NCBI GenBank assembly: GCA_004335835.1
Contig: RWJK01001508.1
Coordinates: forward strand, 286 to 64,285
Length of the DNA stretch: 64,000 nt
Origin: Scenedesmus sp. ARA3
Lineage: Eukaryota > Chlorophyta > Chlorophyceae > Sphaeropleales > Scenedesmaceae
Reading direction: 5' to 3'
The notes under the pieces were generated by a model. The model searched no databases, was not told the origin of the DNA, and saw nothing but the letters and a program-made list of their open reading frames with translations. A program made the translations under genes and the position numbers. Numbering within the stretch: position 1 is the stretch's first letter; every line of letters begins with the position of its first letter. Shown here one piece after another: positions 23,633-35,656 of this stretch.

Positions 23633-24921
23633 CTACTGCTGCTCCCGCTCTGCTTGTCTTTCAAGCTGCTTCTCCAGCTCCTCATATGCCTTGGCCTGCT
23701 TGTCCTCAGGCATGACGTCAATCGGGTTTGCCAGCCGCTTACGGGGCCGCCCCCACTGGTCCAGCTCCAGCTCCTCATCAAACTTCTCAATTGTAGGCCG
23801 CTCCTTCTCGGGGCCGAAGCTCTGCAAATAACACAACCGGTAACATGTTACATAACATACTATTGTCGTGCAAATAAATGGCAAGCAGCAGCGGTGGCAG
23901 TGTGAATTTTGCGCCCCCACTGGTCCAGCTCCAGCTCCTCATCGAACTTCTCAATCATGGGGCGATCCTTTTCGGGGCCAAAGCTCTGCAGAATGACACA
24001 ACGAGTAACATGTGAATAACATGCCAATGACATAGAAACAGTGGGCAGCAGAAGTGGCAGTGCAAGTTTGGTGTCCCGACTGGTCCAGCTCCAGCTCCTC
24101 ATCAAACTCCTCAATCGTGGGGCGCTCCTTCTCGGCGCCGGAAGCTCTGCAAAAAACCACAACAAATAACATGAGAATAACACACTAATGACATGAAAGT
24201 TACAGTGAGCAGCAGCGGTGGCAGTGTGGGGTGAGCTTCCCCACTCGTTTAGCTCCAGATCCTCATCAAACTTCTCAATAGTGGGGCGCTCCTTCTCGGG
24301 GCCGAAGCTCTGCAAGGAAATAACACACCAATGACATGAAGGGGAGTGCAAGTAACATGGCCCGTTTGGGGAGCCAATGACAGGCTCATTGACCAAGCTC
24401 CTTGTCAAACTCCTTGCCAACCTTTATTGGAACCCTCAGAGAGTGTCACCCACCTTGGGTGTGAGGTCATCGATGAGCTTCACGATGAGTGCGCCCTTGT
24501 ACGACAAAAAGACCCTGCTGAAACACAGTAATCAAGGCAAGGTCCCCTATTGGCCACCCACTCTCACCTTTGGTGTGAAATCGTCGATAAGCTTCACAAT
24601 AAGTGCGCCCTTGTACAACAACAAAAAACCCTGCTGACACATCAGAAATCAAGGCAAGCTCCCTCACCGGCCACCCACTCGCACCTTTGGTGTGAGGTCG
24701 TCGATGAGCTTCACGATGAGTGCGCCCTTGTAGCTCAGGAAACCCAGCAGCAGGCAGCCGGGGTATACCAGGTCTAAGCCGTTCTCGCCAGCAACCTGTC
24801 GCGGCATGTAGCAGAGCACACAACAGAGGTGTTTGGATTGTCACACAATGCGTTGCTACAAGCACTAATAGCCGGGATGCACCAGGATTAACCCGTTCTC
24901 GCCAGCAACCTGCGCATGCAC

Positions 24922-24962
<41 letters not shown>

Positions 24963-26180
24963 GGACAATAGGCTATCACGCCTTGCTTTGTCAGATGCAC
25001 CATTTGGTATTGCAGACCAAGTTGTTTGCCCCTTGTCACAGTGCCATAACAAGCTACAGAGCCTCTCCTAGCACAGGTGCCAGCATTGCTACGCCAGCAC
25101 ATCCTTCAGCAGTCTTGCAGGCTCACGTGCAGGTGTAACAGTGGACCACCCACCGTTCTAACAACAATAGCCCATGTTATAACACAAGAATGACATGTCA
25201 GCCATCACCCACCTTGTTAGCCACGCCCACCAGCAGCCCCAGCCCTGCAGGTACCAGCAGCCGCGGGTTGAGCGACTTCTGGTAAGCGGCCTTCACCTTG
25301 GCAGCCCGCCGCAGCAGCACATTCTCAATCTGCACAGATGCCGGGGACAAAGCACGTTGAGTACAGGATAGACTGCATGCTGCGCGCGGCCTGCAGCACA
25401 GCGTCTGCTGTGCTTCGTTTGACTGCAGCTGCACGCTGCAATGCTGTGTTGAGATCACACAGTCGGCATGCACCAGCTGCGCCCTTCACTCGTACATGCC
25501 ACTGACAGTCAGGTTGGTAACACCATGCTGCCTTGCACTGCTACAACCAATAAGTCCTGCACAAAGCTACTGCATGTTCACGCAACAAGTAAAGCCGCAT
25601 TTCACAACCAGCTGCGCACCTTATTTGCCTCCCAAATTGGTACTGTGTCTGTCGCCTTCACATTGTCCACATCTCTGCACACCCAGCTCAAGTAAGCATA
25701 GCTGGCTGCTGCGCCCACCATCGCTGCTAGTGCTGCTTGTCCATTGACCGTCAGCAGCAGATACAGCCCAATAGCGCCGCCACTTTTGCGGGTGTTATCG
25801 AGCAGCTGCTGCTTGAGTGCAGCATACTCTGACATATAGCCGTAGTCATCACCTGCTGCTGCTGCTGAAGTGCTAGATGGTGCACTGATCGGTTGTGATG
25901 CCGCACTGTCAGCGTCGTATGACGCTTGCATGCTGCCTGGCTCGCTGCCGCTGCTTGCTGCTTGCAGCCGCTGCTGCTGCCGCATGCTGCGCCTGCTGTT
26001 TAGTTGTAGTCTGCAATGATGCTGAGTGCTGCTGCTGCTACTGCTGCTGGTGCTGCTGCTGCCACTACTGCCGTGTGTGCTGCAGCAGCACCTGCTGCTG
26101 CTTTGCACTGCATGCACAGCAGGCTGGCGCGAGCTGCTCGTCCGGCCCCAGGCTGTGCGTGGTTGTCTGCAAAGCAACAT
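23633..26180 (-). CDS. Plastid UncI/AtpI-like membrane protein (CGL160/CGLD22 type), 4 exons, 325 aa
   Basis: Probably a chloroplast inner-membrane or thylakoid protein. Arabidopsis CGL160, an AtpI/UncI-like protein, helps assemble the ATP synthase membrane sector. Exons: 25620-26180, 25213-25329, 24685-24795, 23633-23821; all are phase 0 and sum to 326 codons. Residues 1-~85 are Ser/Arg/Gln-rich and acid-poor, like a transit peptide. EYAALKQQLLDNTRKSGG then leads into hydrophobic segments, followed by SLNPRLLVPAGLGLLVG and LLLGFLSYKGALIVKLIDDL. This is the same order as the CGL160 C-terminal domain as I remember it. The tail (GPEKERPTIEKFDEELELDQ) is charged. The start at 26180 is the last plausible ATG and overlaps a TTTGCAG acceptor-like site, so a further 5' exon is possible. 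The exact orthologue is unsure. Confidence 0.72.
23846..24320 (-). repeat. Three echoes of the 5' edge of the last UncI-like exon
   Basis: Three copies, near 23920-23986, 24080-24150 and 24240-24313, of TTTGCAG-type acceptor plus ~65 bases (FGPEKERPTIEKFDEELELD). All are more than 85% alike. The copy at about 24130-24148 has a one-base insertion that breaks the frame, so it is not a functional alternative exon. Confidence 0.88.
24445..24620 (-). repeat. Two echoes of the 3' edge of UncI-like exon 3
   Basis: Copies near 24450-24500 and 24562-24615 reproduce GALIVKLIDDLTPK plus a GTG donor, as at 24685. A separate echo of the exon 3 start lies at 24868-24912, has an in-frame stop, and abuts a 13-unit CAG run (24923-24961). 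Confidence 0.85.
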
Positions 26181-26658
26181 TAAACAATGGTGACATGTTG
26201 TGCGGCCGCATGCAGCTCAGAGCAGCACCCACCCTAAGGACGGCTTCACACACCTGTGAACTTGGCCAAGGCAGAACGATGCCATGTTGCGCCCGACACT
26301 TATGTGATATTAAACTACGTTTCAGTTTTAATGCTCAATTGTTTTTGCAGCTGCTGCCAATGCGGCAAGCACTTCGAAGTAGGCACCTCAAACGTGACAG
26401 GCAGACATACACAGACACTGGGAGCTCGTGTATTCAAATGCGATCTTTCAAAATAATACATGAATGTGCTTCAGCTGCTGCCAATGAGCTCTTGATGACG
26501 ACTACACCTCAGCACCTTGACCCAGCAGCTTGACCGGCAGGTGTCCCAACACGCGGGTCCCCACAGGGGGTGCGGGCTGAACCTGTTTGCACGCGGGTTG
26601 CTTTGATCAGGAGTATGCCATATCATCTTTCAAGGCACGCATCACCATCATGTTTCCA
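26181..26658. other. Interval between the UncI-like gene and the kinesin
   Basis: Presumed promoter of the UncI-like gene and kinesin 3' flank. No coding sequence recognised. Confidence 0.45.
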
Positions 26659-26663
26659 TTACA
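26659..26663 (-). terminator. TGTAA poly(A) signal for the kinesin gene
   Basis: Minus-strand TGTAA about 60 bases past the kinesin stop at 26724, a typical chlorophyte position. Confidence 0.5.
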
Positions 26664-26723
26664 AGCAAAAGCAAACTTTAACATCCACTTAAGCTAAAGG
26701 TGAAACGGCACTGCTCCCTCTTG

Positions 26724-27950
26724 TCAGGTGCTGCCAGCTGCACCATCAGTGCCCCCTGCAGCAGCCTCAAAGCCTCCCTCACTGTACTGCTCGTCTTCAA
26801 GCTGCTCAGTGGCCTGCTGGCTGTGCTGCTCTTCTAGCTGATCTGTATATTGCTGGCTAGCCTGAACCTCCAGCTGATCACTGTACTGCTGGCTGACCTG
26901 CTGATCAAGTTGCGCAACGGCCTGCTGGCTGGCAAGTTGCTCAAGTTGCTCATTGTACTGCTGGCTTTGCTGCTGTTCTAGCTGCTCTGTGCACTGCTGG
27001 CTGTACTGCTCCCCTCTCTGCTCACAGGACTGCTGGCTGTACTGCTGCTCAAGCTGCTCGATGGCCTGCTGGCTGTACTGCTGCTCGATGGCCTGCTGGC
27101 TGTACTGCTGCTCAAGTTGCTCTGTGTACTGCTGGCTGGTCTGCTCTTGTAGCTGCTCACTGGCCTGCCGGCTGTACTGCTGTTCATTGATGTCCTCAGG
27201 TTCACAGCCGGCCTGCCGGCTCAGCCTGTCCTGCCTGCTGCAGCCTGAGCTCCGCAGCTCGCCAGCCACAGCTGCTGCACCCTGCAGGCCACCCATCTGT
27301 TGCGGCTGGCTAACTGCTGCAGCGCAGCCTGCGGCATCACTGCAGCAGGACATGTCTCCTGTGACAGCTGCTGTGTCTCCACTAGAGCTGCTAACAGCCT
27401 CGCCACTGCATGGAGCGTCCAAGCTGCGCTGCGCCTGCAACTCCACAGCCGCCGCTGCTGCTGCATCCAAATCATCAGCAGCAGCAGCAACAGCCTCACC
27501 ATCACATTCACTGGCCTGCTGACTGTGCTGCTGCTCCAGCAGCTTGCTACTCAGAGCATTGCACAATGGCGGTGCACAGCCCGCTTGCTCTGCCCTGCAC
27601 CGTGCACTGCCCTGCCTGCTCAAACTGTGGCTGTGCCGTTGATTGTTGTGCTGGCTGCCCTGCTTGCCAATCTGCGCGCTGTGTTGCTTGTTTGGTGACT
27701 GCTCAGAATACTCCTGACCATGGCGAGCGGCTGGCAAAGGCGGCGGCTGCTGCTGCTGCTGCTGCTGGCTCTGCTGTGGTTGCTGCTGCAGCTGCTGCAG
27801 CAACCAGGAGCGGCCCCAACCACCACCAGCTGCTGCTGCTGCTGCTGCGCCGCCATCGTCAATGGGGCGTCCCTGACAGCTGCCAGGCGAGCGACTGCCG
27901 CTGTCCGCCGTCACCGCTGCTGCCCCTGTGCCTTTGCCCACCCGTTTGTG

Positions 27951-27984
<34 letters not shown>

Positions 27985-30083
27985 GGGCATGCAGCAGTCC
28001 TGGGCTTGTGCGTGTCAGTGCTCCTGCTGCTGGCTGCAGCACGATTGCCCGCGGCCACAGCAGTTGTCAGAGCCAGTGGCTTGAGAGCAGCCGCACTAAG
28101 CTGCCCTGCTGCTGATGCTGCACTGCATCCTGCATGCTGGGCAGCCGCCACCGTACCTCTAGCAGCCTTGGGCGACTTGGGTGTTGGGCTCACACTGCTG
28201 CGTATTAGCTGTGGCACATCACCATCTGCTGCTGCTGCTGCTGCTGTCATGTGGCATGCAGGTGAGCCAGTAACTGCCGCTGATGCACCTCCCAAGCATG
28301 TGTAGCCTGCACTGCTGCTGGCAGGGCAGCTGTATGTAGGGCTCAAGCTGGTGCCACATGCACTGTTGATAACTTCACGGTGGCCCTCGCGCACAGTAAG
28401 GAAGCCTGCTGCACCTGCACCATGGGCTTTCCAAGCTGCTGCTGTGGGTTTGCTACTTGCCCCCTTCGCGCCACGTACAGGCGACCTAGGCTTAATGCGT
28501 GTGCCGCTGGTGACTGCAGCGTCATAGCTTGCATACACACTCGCAACGCTGCCGCAGCTGCTGCCTGCATGCTGTTCAAAAGGCGAACATGCTTTAACTG
28601 TGCTTGCCGCCGCTGCTGCTGCTGCTGTTTTGATGGGGTTGCTGCTCCCAGCCTGCTGCTGCTTTCCTGACCTAATGACACTGTTGCTGCCGTTCTTTGA
28701 CTTGCGCTGCTGCTCTAAGCTACCTTGCCAGTTATCACACCAATCTTTGTGCAACACAGGAGCAGGCTGCTGCTGCTGCTGCTGCTGCTGCGGAGGTGAT
28801 GCACATTTATGTTGTCGTCGCTGTGCTGCTGCCTGTCGCATGCCGAACTCCTGCAGTTGCAGCTGTTTCTGTGTACCAACCTGCTGCCTCTCTGCAGCTG
28901 CAGCAGCAACTGCAGCACGCGCTGCAGCTTTTTGCTGCGCAACTTCAGCAGCAGCAGCACGTGCAGACATGCTGTTAGGTGCAGCAGCCCAGGCAGCAAC
29001 AGCACTGCTCCTGCTGCTGCCCCTGCTGGCAACTGGCTGCCACCTTCCCACCACCGTCTCCCTCCCAGCTTGCTGAACATCACCTCCTCCTGCTGCTGCT
29101 GCTGCTGCTGCGTTCCTGCTGCTGCCATCATTGCCAGATCCAGCTGCTGCAGCTGCTGCTGCTGCATCCTGCTGCGCCTGCTGTGCAGCAGCAGAGATCT
29201 CCTGCAGCTGCCCCTCCAGTGCACTCCTGATGTTGCGCTCCAGTGCAAGAGCAGCCCGTGCTGCTGCCAGCTCAGCTTGAAGTGCACGCTTGTCAGCACC
29301 AGCTGCTGCTGCTGCTGCTGCTGCAGCGCTGTCGTCAGCCTGACGGCCTGTGCTGTGCTCCGAGCCGCCGCCGCTGTCTCCTTCTTCCAGGTTTTCAGCT
29401 GTCGGTGGTGCAGGCTCTGCTGCTGCTGCGCCTGCTGCATCCAATGCTGCTCTGTGGCTGGACCCAATGCTGCTGCGTTGCTGCTGTGCGCTGCCACCTG
29501 ACAGGGGGCTGCGCCGCTGCTGCTGTTGAGCTGCGCCCTGTTGTACGGCCCTGTCGAGCTGCTGCTGCTGATGCTGCCGCTTGCGCTCATCATCAGCAGT
29601 TGACTTGACCTAGTAGTTGACCTTGCGCGGCTGCCTGGTGAGCTGATTGGTGCAAAGGGCGTGCTGGGGCTGCTGGGTGGCAGCAGCAGAGCCAGGCTCT
29701 GCAGGGCAGGCTCCTGCATATGCAGCAGCAGAAACAGAAGCACGTTGGCACAGCAGAAATCCCTTCTGTGGCATATAGATGCCACCTTCTGACATGCATG
29801 TGATCAGAATGTACTGTGCAATGTAGGTAGAGGCGGTGGGAGAGTAAAGTCTTTTGGTGTGACTTGCCGGTGCTGCAGGGGCCAGCAGCTTTGTTCCCTG
29901 GTTACTGTTACGATGTAGGGGCAACACACCACACACAATTCACGCAGCCACCTCCCCTATGCCGTTACATCAGCCCCACACATCGTCAGCAACGGAAACA
30001 CCTGCGCATGCATGTCCTCACCTGCTGCTGGTCTTCCTTTACGCACTGCTGCTCAGCGCCGCCCTCGCCGCCTTCAGCACCCC

Positions 30084-30115
<32 letters not shown>

Positions 30116-30509
30116 AAACTGCTGTCCAGGCTGCGCAGGCCCCCGCCTGCTGAGGCGTAGCTGGCCAGCAACGCCCTCAGGCGCTGGATTTCCCTCTCCT
30201 GCAAATCAGCGCAGCCAGCCAGCAACTATCATCATCACATCAGCAACATCCGTGGAGGCTGCTGTGGTGCAGTTGTATGCTTCAGCCAGCAAGCTCCGCA
30301 GGCAAGGCACCTGTGTTGTCAGCGTTGCAGCAAACCACACGCATAGCAGTCGATGCACATGCCTGTGTTTTGGCGCACCCATCGCCTGTCTCACCTTGAT
30401 GGCTAGGATGGTGTCTGTGTCGTGCGCGCTGTTCACCACCGCCCTGTTGGCGATGTTGCGGGCCCTGTCGGCGAAGCGCAGCGTGGCCAGGCTCTCCTGG
30501 AAGGCGTCT

Positions 30510-30607
<98 letters not shown>

Positions 30608-33600
30608 GAGACCTCATTGCAGCAGGGGACAGCAGTGTGCGGCCACAGTCGCAACCATGAAGACCACAGATGAGCCAGGACATCCTATCGCTGGTGTGAG
30701 CCACTCCGTGTCATCCAGATGGGAAGGAAGTCATAGCATGCCCTGTTGCCAGTACGCTAGCATTCACTGCTTGTGTCACATGCCGGTCGCCTCACCTGCG
30801 CAGGGCGCCAGCGTGACGATGAGGCTGGTGCAGCAGTTGCCGCCCAGGCTGTCCTGCAGCAGGTGCGTCAGCCGGCTGGACCTGCACGCAGTGTGGCCAG
30901 GCAGGGATGCAACCAGACATCATGTCTGTATGATACAGGCATTGGGCCGCTTGCAGCACTGCCAGGAAACTCAGTTTCAAGTTGAAAGAGATGCTAGCAC
31001 CACAGCTATTGGAGGGGTTGTGGTGCTGAAGCAGTTGTAAAGCAACAGCTGGTGATCACGACAGTGTCATTCTTGGGGTGTGTCCAGGTGCCCCCAGCAG
31101 TGTCATGCCCTACGTCATCCCTGAAGGCATACACCTGATTCATTCTTGAGGGCAGCTACAGCGCGCACTCGCATGCGTCTTGCAAATGCAGCAGCGCTAG
31201 CAGCTACGTCGCAAACAGCACCATGCCGATATGCTTGCCCTGCACAGCCTGCACGCTATGACAGCATCAATAACACAAGCGTTGCGCAGCTGCTCAAAAA
31301 GCCTACAACAAACCCACCTGTAAGGCACATGCTTGGCGCTTCGGTCTGTCAGTGCCGCCACCACCTGCGCCAGCGCCGACAGCGAGTTGTTGATGGAGGT
31401 GAGCTCGCTCACATTGCAGGCAAGCGGCAGCAGCAGCAGTAGCAGCAGCAGCAGCTTTGAGCCAGGCACTGGATGGTTCTGTGGCGCTTCTTCAGCCAAT
31501 GTGTTGCTGATGCAGGTGGCGGCAGAAGGCAGCCGCGGCAGCTGTGAGCAGGTGCTGGACAGCCCTGTGCTGCTGTTACAGCCACAGTGTTATGGCTGAT
31601 GGCAGCTTAGCCTGCTTCGAAGCTTCATGCAGCACTATAACTTTGAAAGAAAGAAATTGTGTGGGGAACATCCTGCATTTGGCGGCTGCAAAACGAGACA
31701 TTTGACACAACTTTGCCGCCCCCACTCACAGCTTGCCGCCCTCTGCCTCTGTGTGCGCCTTGCCCCAGCGCTCGCTGCCAGCCAGGTCCACAAAGTTGAG
31801 CTTGCTGCGCACCACAGTGCTGTCGCGGGCCGCAGCAGCGCCTGCCGGCGGCCGCTGCTCCAGCCAGAACTGCAGGATGGCGTGGCTGCGGCTGCTGTGC
31901 TGGTTCCTGTCTGTGGATGGGATCCAACACGCACAAAAGTAGGTGGAAAGCAGGCAGGCAGGCAGGCAGACAGGAAGGGCGGCAGATGGACAGGCAGGCC
32001 GGCAGGCAAGAATGCTGCTGCGGTGCGCACAATGACCGGCAAGTTTGCCGGCAGCAGCAGCTGATTGCACCAGTGACATGGCAGCGCAGGCCTGTGCCGT
32101 CCCAACTGCTGTCTGACGATCTCACCTGGCAATAGCTGTTGCGTTTGCTGCCAGTAACACCCATGCGGCATCAGCTTTAGCTGACACAAAACTGCTCCAG
32201 AGGCTGCCCTGCGGACCCGCGGCTGCTACTGCTGTTGATGTACCAACACTCATATCTCCTTGCCTGGCATGCAGTACGCATGCGCACCTGCGCACCTGTG
32301 TGGGCTGTTGCCCGGTTGCAGTTGCCTGCCGCCACCAGCTGCAGCACCTGCCCGCTGCTCTGCACATCCACATACAGCAGGTTGGGCACGTGTGTTCCTG
32401 CAAGCGGGTCCTCGTGCACCTCAAGGCTTGTCTTGCCGACAGCCAGCCGGCAAGGGTCCCTGCGTGTAAAGTCAGCATTGTGTGCAGACACGATTGCTAC
32501 ACAAAACATGTAAAAGCTACTATACACCAACATGCCATGCAATAGTGTGTGGCAGAAGGATGGGTTGCTATGCGTGTGGCCAGGCAGTCGCTTGGGCACG
32601 TATGCACACAGCATCAGCTGCGTTTGGAGTTGTCTCACAAGGCGGAGCTGCGCACGCCATGTGCTGTGCTGTTGCTGCAGCCAGGTCTGCCTGTCCTGCA
32701 AGCAGTAAGCTCTTTGTGTCCCCTGCATGCTGTGGATGTTCCGGAATCAACTTCCCTGACATGCTGCTGCTGCTACTGCTGCGACTGCTGCAACAGCCAT
32801 TCCCACATCATACTAGCTGCAGCAACTGCTGTCCATTGCAAAATGCCTGGCCATTCCTGCAGCCAGCGCACCTGCTGCTGCCGGGCTTGTAGGGCTGCAG
32901 CAGATCATACAGCCTATCATTGTAGATCTCAAGGTAGCTCAGCACCAGCTTGGACTCCCCTGCTGCTCCGGCAGCAGCTGACCCACAAGCAGCGCTGCGC
33001 CGCTGCTGTAGCGCTTGGAACAGCGCATGCGCTGCGCGTGGCACGATGCCATGGCCGCTGCTGCTGCTGGGTGTGCTGAGTGCTTCTGCAAGCGTCATGT
33101 TTGGTCAGCCAGGATGGTGTATGTCTTGCCGCTGCCTGTCTGGCCGCTGCAAGGTTGAAAGATACCCACGGCAGCGCATCACTATCCAATTACCAATCAA
33201 GCCATAGCAACTGGCGCCATGGGCAGTGTATGACGCAGCAATGACACACGATGCCAGCATTGGATGAAACCAGCACTCAACTACAAGCTGCACTTGCACC
33301 ATGTTTGCAGTGTCGCAGTGTTGTTGCCGGTCCTGCAAGCATCAAAGAGCCTTGCCCGCTGCTTGTCTGCTGTACATAACATGTTCGTGTGGCGCAGGGC
33401 AGGCGGAGCAGCACCGAGAAGCACACTCACTAGGCCATCAGCGTATTGTTGTATCCTGCAACCAGTGATGGCACACACTGGCGCACTTGGCTGTACACTT
33501 GAGCTTGACTGGCACTGTCTGGCAGCACACAGTCGTACACTGACTCATAACTCTGCAGGGTGCTGCTGCTGCTGAGCCTGATACGCGTGGCCTGCAGGAC

Positions 33601-33979
33601 AGCAGTGGAATAGCAGCCACAGCAGGAGGAACACAGATGGTCAACGGCAGCTGTGTCACAACGCTGCAGTCTGCCCAGTCAGTCTGCCCTGCGGCACGTT
33701 CATATGCTAGTGGCACAGCTGCAGGCCATAGCAGATCGCTGTATGTCTTGAAGAGCTGTTTTGCGACGTTTGAATGGTCCTGCAAGCCGCACCACACCAG
33801 CATGCATGCAAGCCTGGGGCCCAGGCCAGCTCAGCTACGTTTGGCAGCGCTGCTGATTAATCGTGGTGGGGCTGCATGCTCACCTCCAGGGCCTCAGTCG
33901 CCTGCTCATACTGATACTCCTGCGGCTGCGCGGGTCTGACCCTTGCCAGCACCCGCACATTGCTGCTGGTGGACACCAT
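26724..33979 (-). CDS. Kinesin with N-terminal motor and long low-complexity tail, ~1409 aa; one frameshift
   Basis: Microtubule motor ATPase. Exons: 33884-33979, 33431-33591, 32872-33146, 32296-32459, 31730-31910, 31318-31407, 30796-30881, 30395-30507, 30022-30198, 26724-29609. Motor landmarks in order: SSNVRVLARVRP, AGYNNTLMAYGQTGSGKTYT (P-loop, ~82-96), LSYLEIYNDRLYDLL, NQHSSRSHAI (switch I, ~235), DLAGSERWGK (switch II, ~274), INNSLSALAQV, LTHLLQDSLGGN and LRFADRARNI. The neck is Arg/Leu-rich (REIQRLRALL). The ~960-residue last exon is Ala/Gln/Ser-rich with short coiled-coil stretches and a Q-Y-S-Q-Q repeat (26750-27230). All joins keep phase except inside 32872-33146: after the P-loop the frame meets TGA and the conserved continuation is in another frame. 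The subfamily is not assigned. The start is the ATG immediately before the motor. Confidence 0.85.
30511..30606. repeat. (CAG)32 tract abutting a kinesin 3' splice site
   Basis: Thirty-two uninterrupted CAG units on the plus strand, read as (CTG)32 in the kinesin transcript. They end directly at the CTGCAG acceptor of the exon at 30395-30507. This is the longest pure trinucleotide tract in the window. Confidence 0.97.
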
Positions 33980-35609
33980 ACTAGCACGACATAGGACAGC
34001 ACTGCTGCTCCTGGCCTGACGCTTACTGCTACTTCTGCAGGCACTGCTGCTGCAATTACTCGCTGTTTGTTGAGACGATGAAGCGATTGACACTCGTGGG
34101 AACGATACATTGAGCCTGAGAATGACGGGCACTGTACATGAGCTCCGAAAGACAAAGCCCCAGGACTCCACAAAAGGACGCGTTCAGATACAGTCACAGA
34201 TAGACGGGTCTTCCACCATAAAATAAGTTGCACTAAACGTTGCATGGCGGCATTGCACTTCCGCAACGAGGGTTTGGGTCGGTTGCCTGGCAGTACAGGT
34301 GGGTGCACAGCAACATCAGGTCGGAGGCTGCCTCGCAGAAAGCTTGCCCATGGACCATCGCGTATTATCACTCCTTGGCCACAGTAGGGAGCAGCAGTCA
34401 CAGAAGTGCAAGCCCTGCCATGTATGGAGCAAAAAAGCTGCTGCATTGGAGCACGCACCCGTGCTGGTTGCTCAACGGTGAACCCTGCTCTATGGTGATT
34501 GCAAGCCATCATCATCATGTTACTCATCAAGCCATAGCATCAACGCCATCGTGATTGCAAGCCAGTGTCTTGCACACCACAAGCAAACCTGCCATGCCAC
34601 AGACAACACATGCAGCTGCCGCGTGTCATCTAAACAAGTAACAGGACGCACAATGCACGACGCATGACGCATGTCACGCAGCACGGCATGCAACACACGT
34701 TCCACCGCCCCCCATGAACTTGTCACCACATCAGCAACAGCAGCAGCAACGAGCTCTTGATTCACAACCTTCCACAGACATGAAAGTTGTGCGTTGGCTG
34801 ATGATCTGCCCGCACGAATGCCCTGTCTCTTAAATGCCGTAAAGTACAACACCGTGTGACACCCGGCAGATGCCGCAATGGCAGAAACTGCCATAATATC
34901 ACACAACGACTCACACTCTGGGCAGCCTGAAAGCAAAATACACCTGTTTGTAGCATGGCACATGCCGCACGCGTGCAACCCACACGCATGCTACAATGCC
35001 ATTTTGAAGCCGCTTCTGTATAATGAACTGTCCTGCAGACTTGCGACAAGCCTTGCCAGACCCTTTGCATCCTGCATCAGCTGCCGCTGGCGGCTGAAGT
35101 ACAAAAGGTGTCTAAAACCGTTCCCATACAAAATGGACATGCAGCATGATGCACATGAGCATGCCTGACTTGCCATCAAGCTGAGGGATTTTGAACTGAG
35201 CCTGAGGGAGACAGAAAAGACAGGACGGCATGCAGACTGCCTATGCAATGCTGGCAGCCGTGCCTGCAGAGGCATGTAGCAGATGCATCTGGTTGAAGCG
35301 AGAGACCAGCTCGTGGTGCAGGCACAGCTGATACTGTGTGCCTCCTCTTGCCATGTAACACAGGCAGCTGCACGAATGCTCGCATCGCCCGCTGCTAGGC
35401 GCATAGCTGCTGAAGCAGAAAGGCCTGTGCATGCCCAGACAGCAGCTGCTGTCAAGTGGCTGTGTCCAGCCCTAGCGGCGTGCTCTTTGGTATTACTTTA
35501 TTCCACCCCGTCACGCTCACAGGCACGTGTTGAGCCCCCGTCGCATGCGCTGCTGCTTGCTGTTGGCCGCAAGGTGCTTCTGCGAAGCTGCCAACCCCTT
35601 GCTGGTGAC

Positions 35610-35644
<35 letters not shown>

Positions 35645-35656
35645 AAATGCTCGGCT
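33980..35656. other. Kinesin upstream region
   Basis: Presumed kinesin promoter and the 3' flank of the small gene at 35657. No conserved protein recognised on either strand. Holds a 26-base element near 34511 that is also found near 290. Confidence 0.45.

Noticed and set aside
28715..29785. A 356-codon minus frame in the kinesin tail region
   Set aside because: Only its first part overlaps the intron 29610-30021. The frame at 26724-29609 joins in phase from exon 30022 through a CTACTAG acceptor and has charged coiled-coil sequence, so the other frame is a shadow of GCA repeats.
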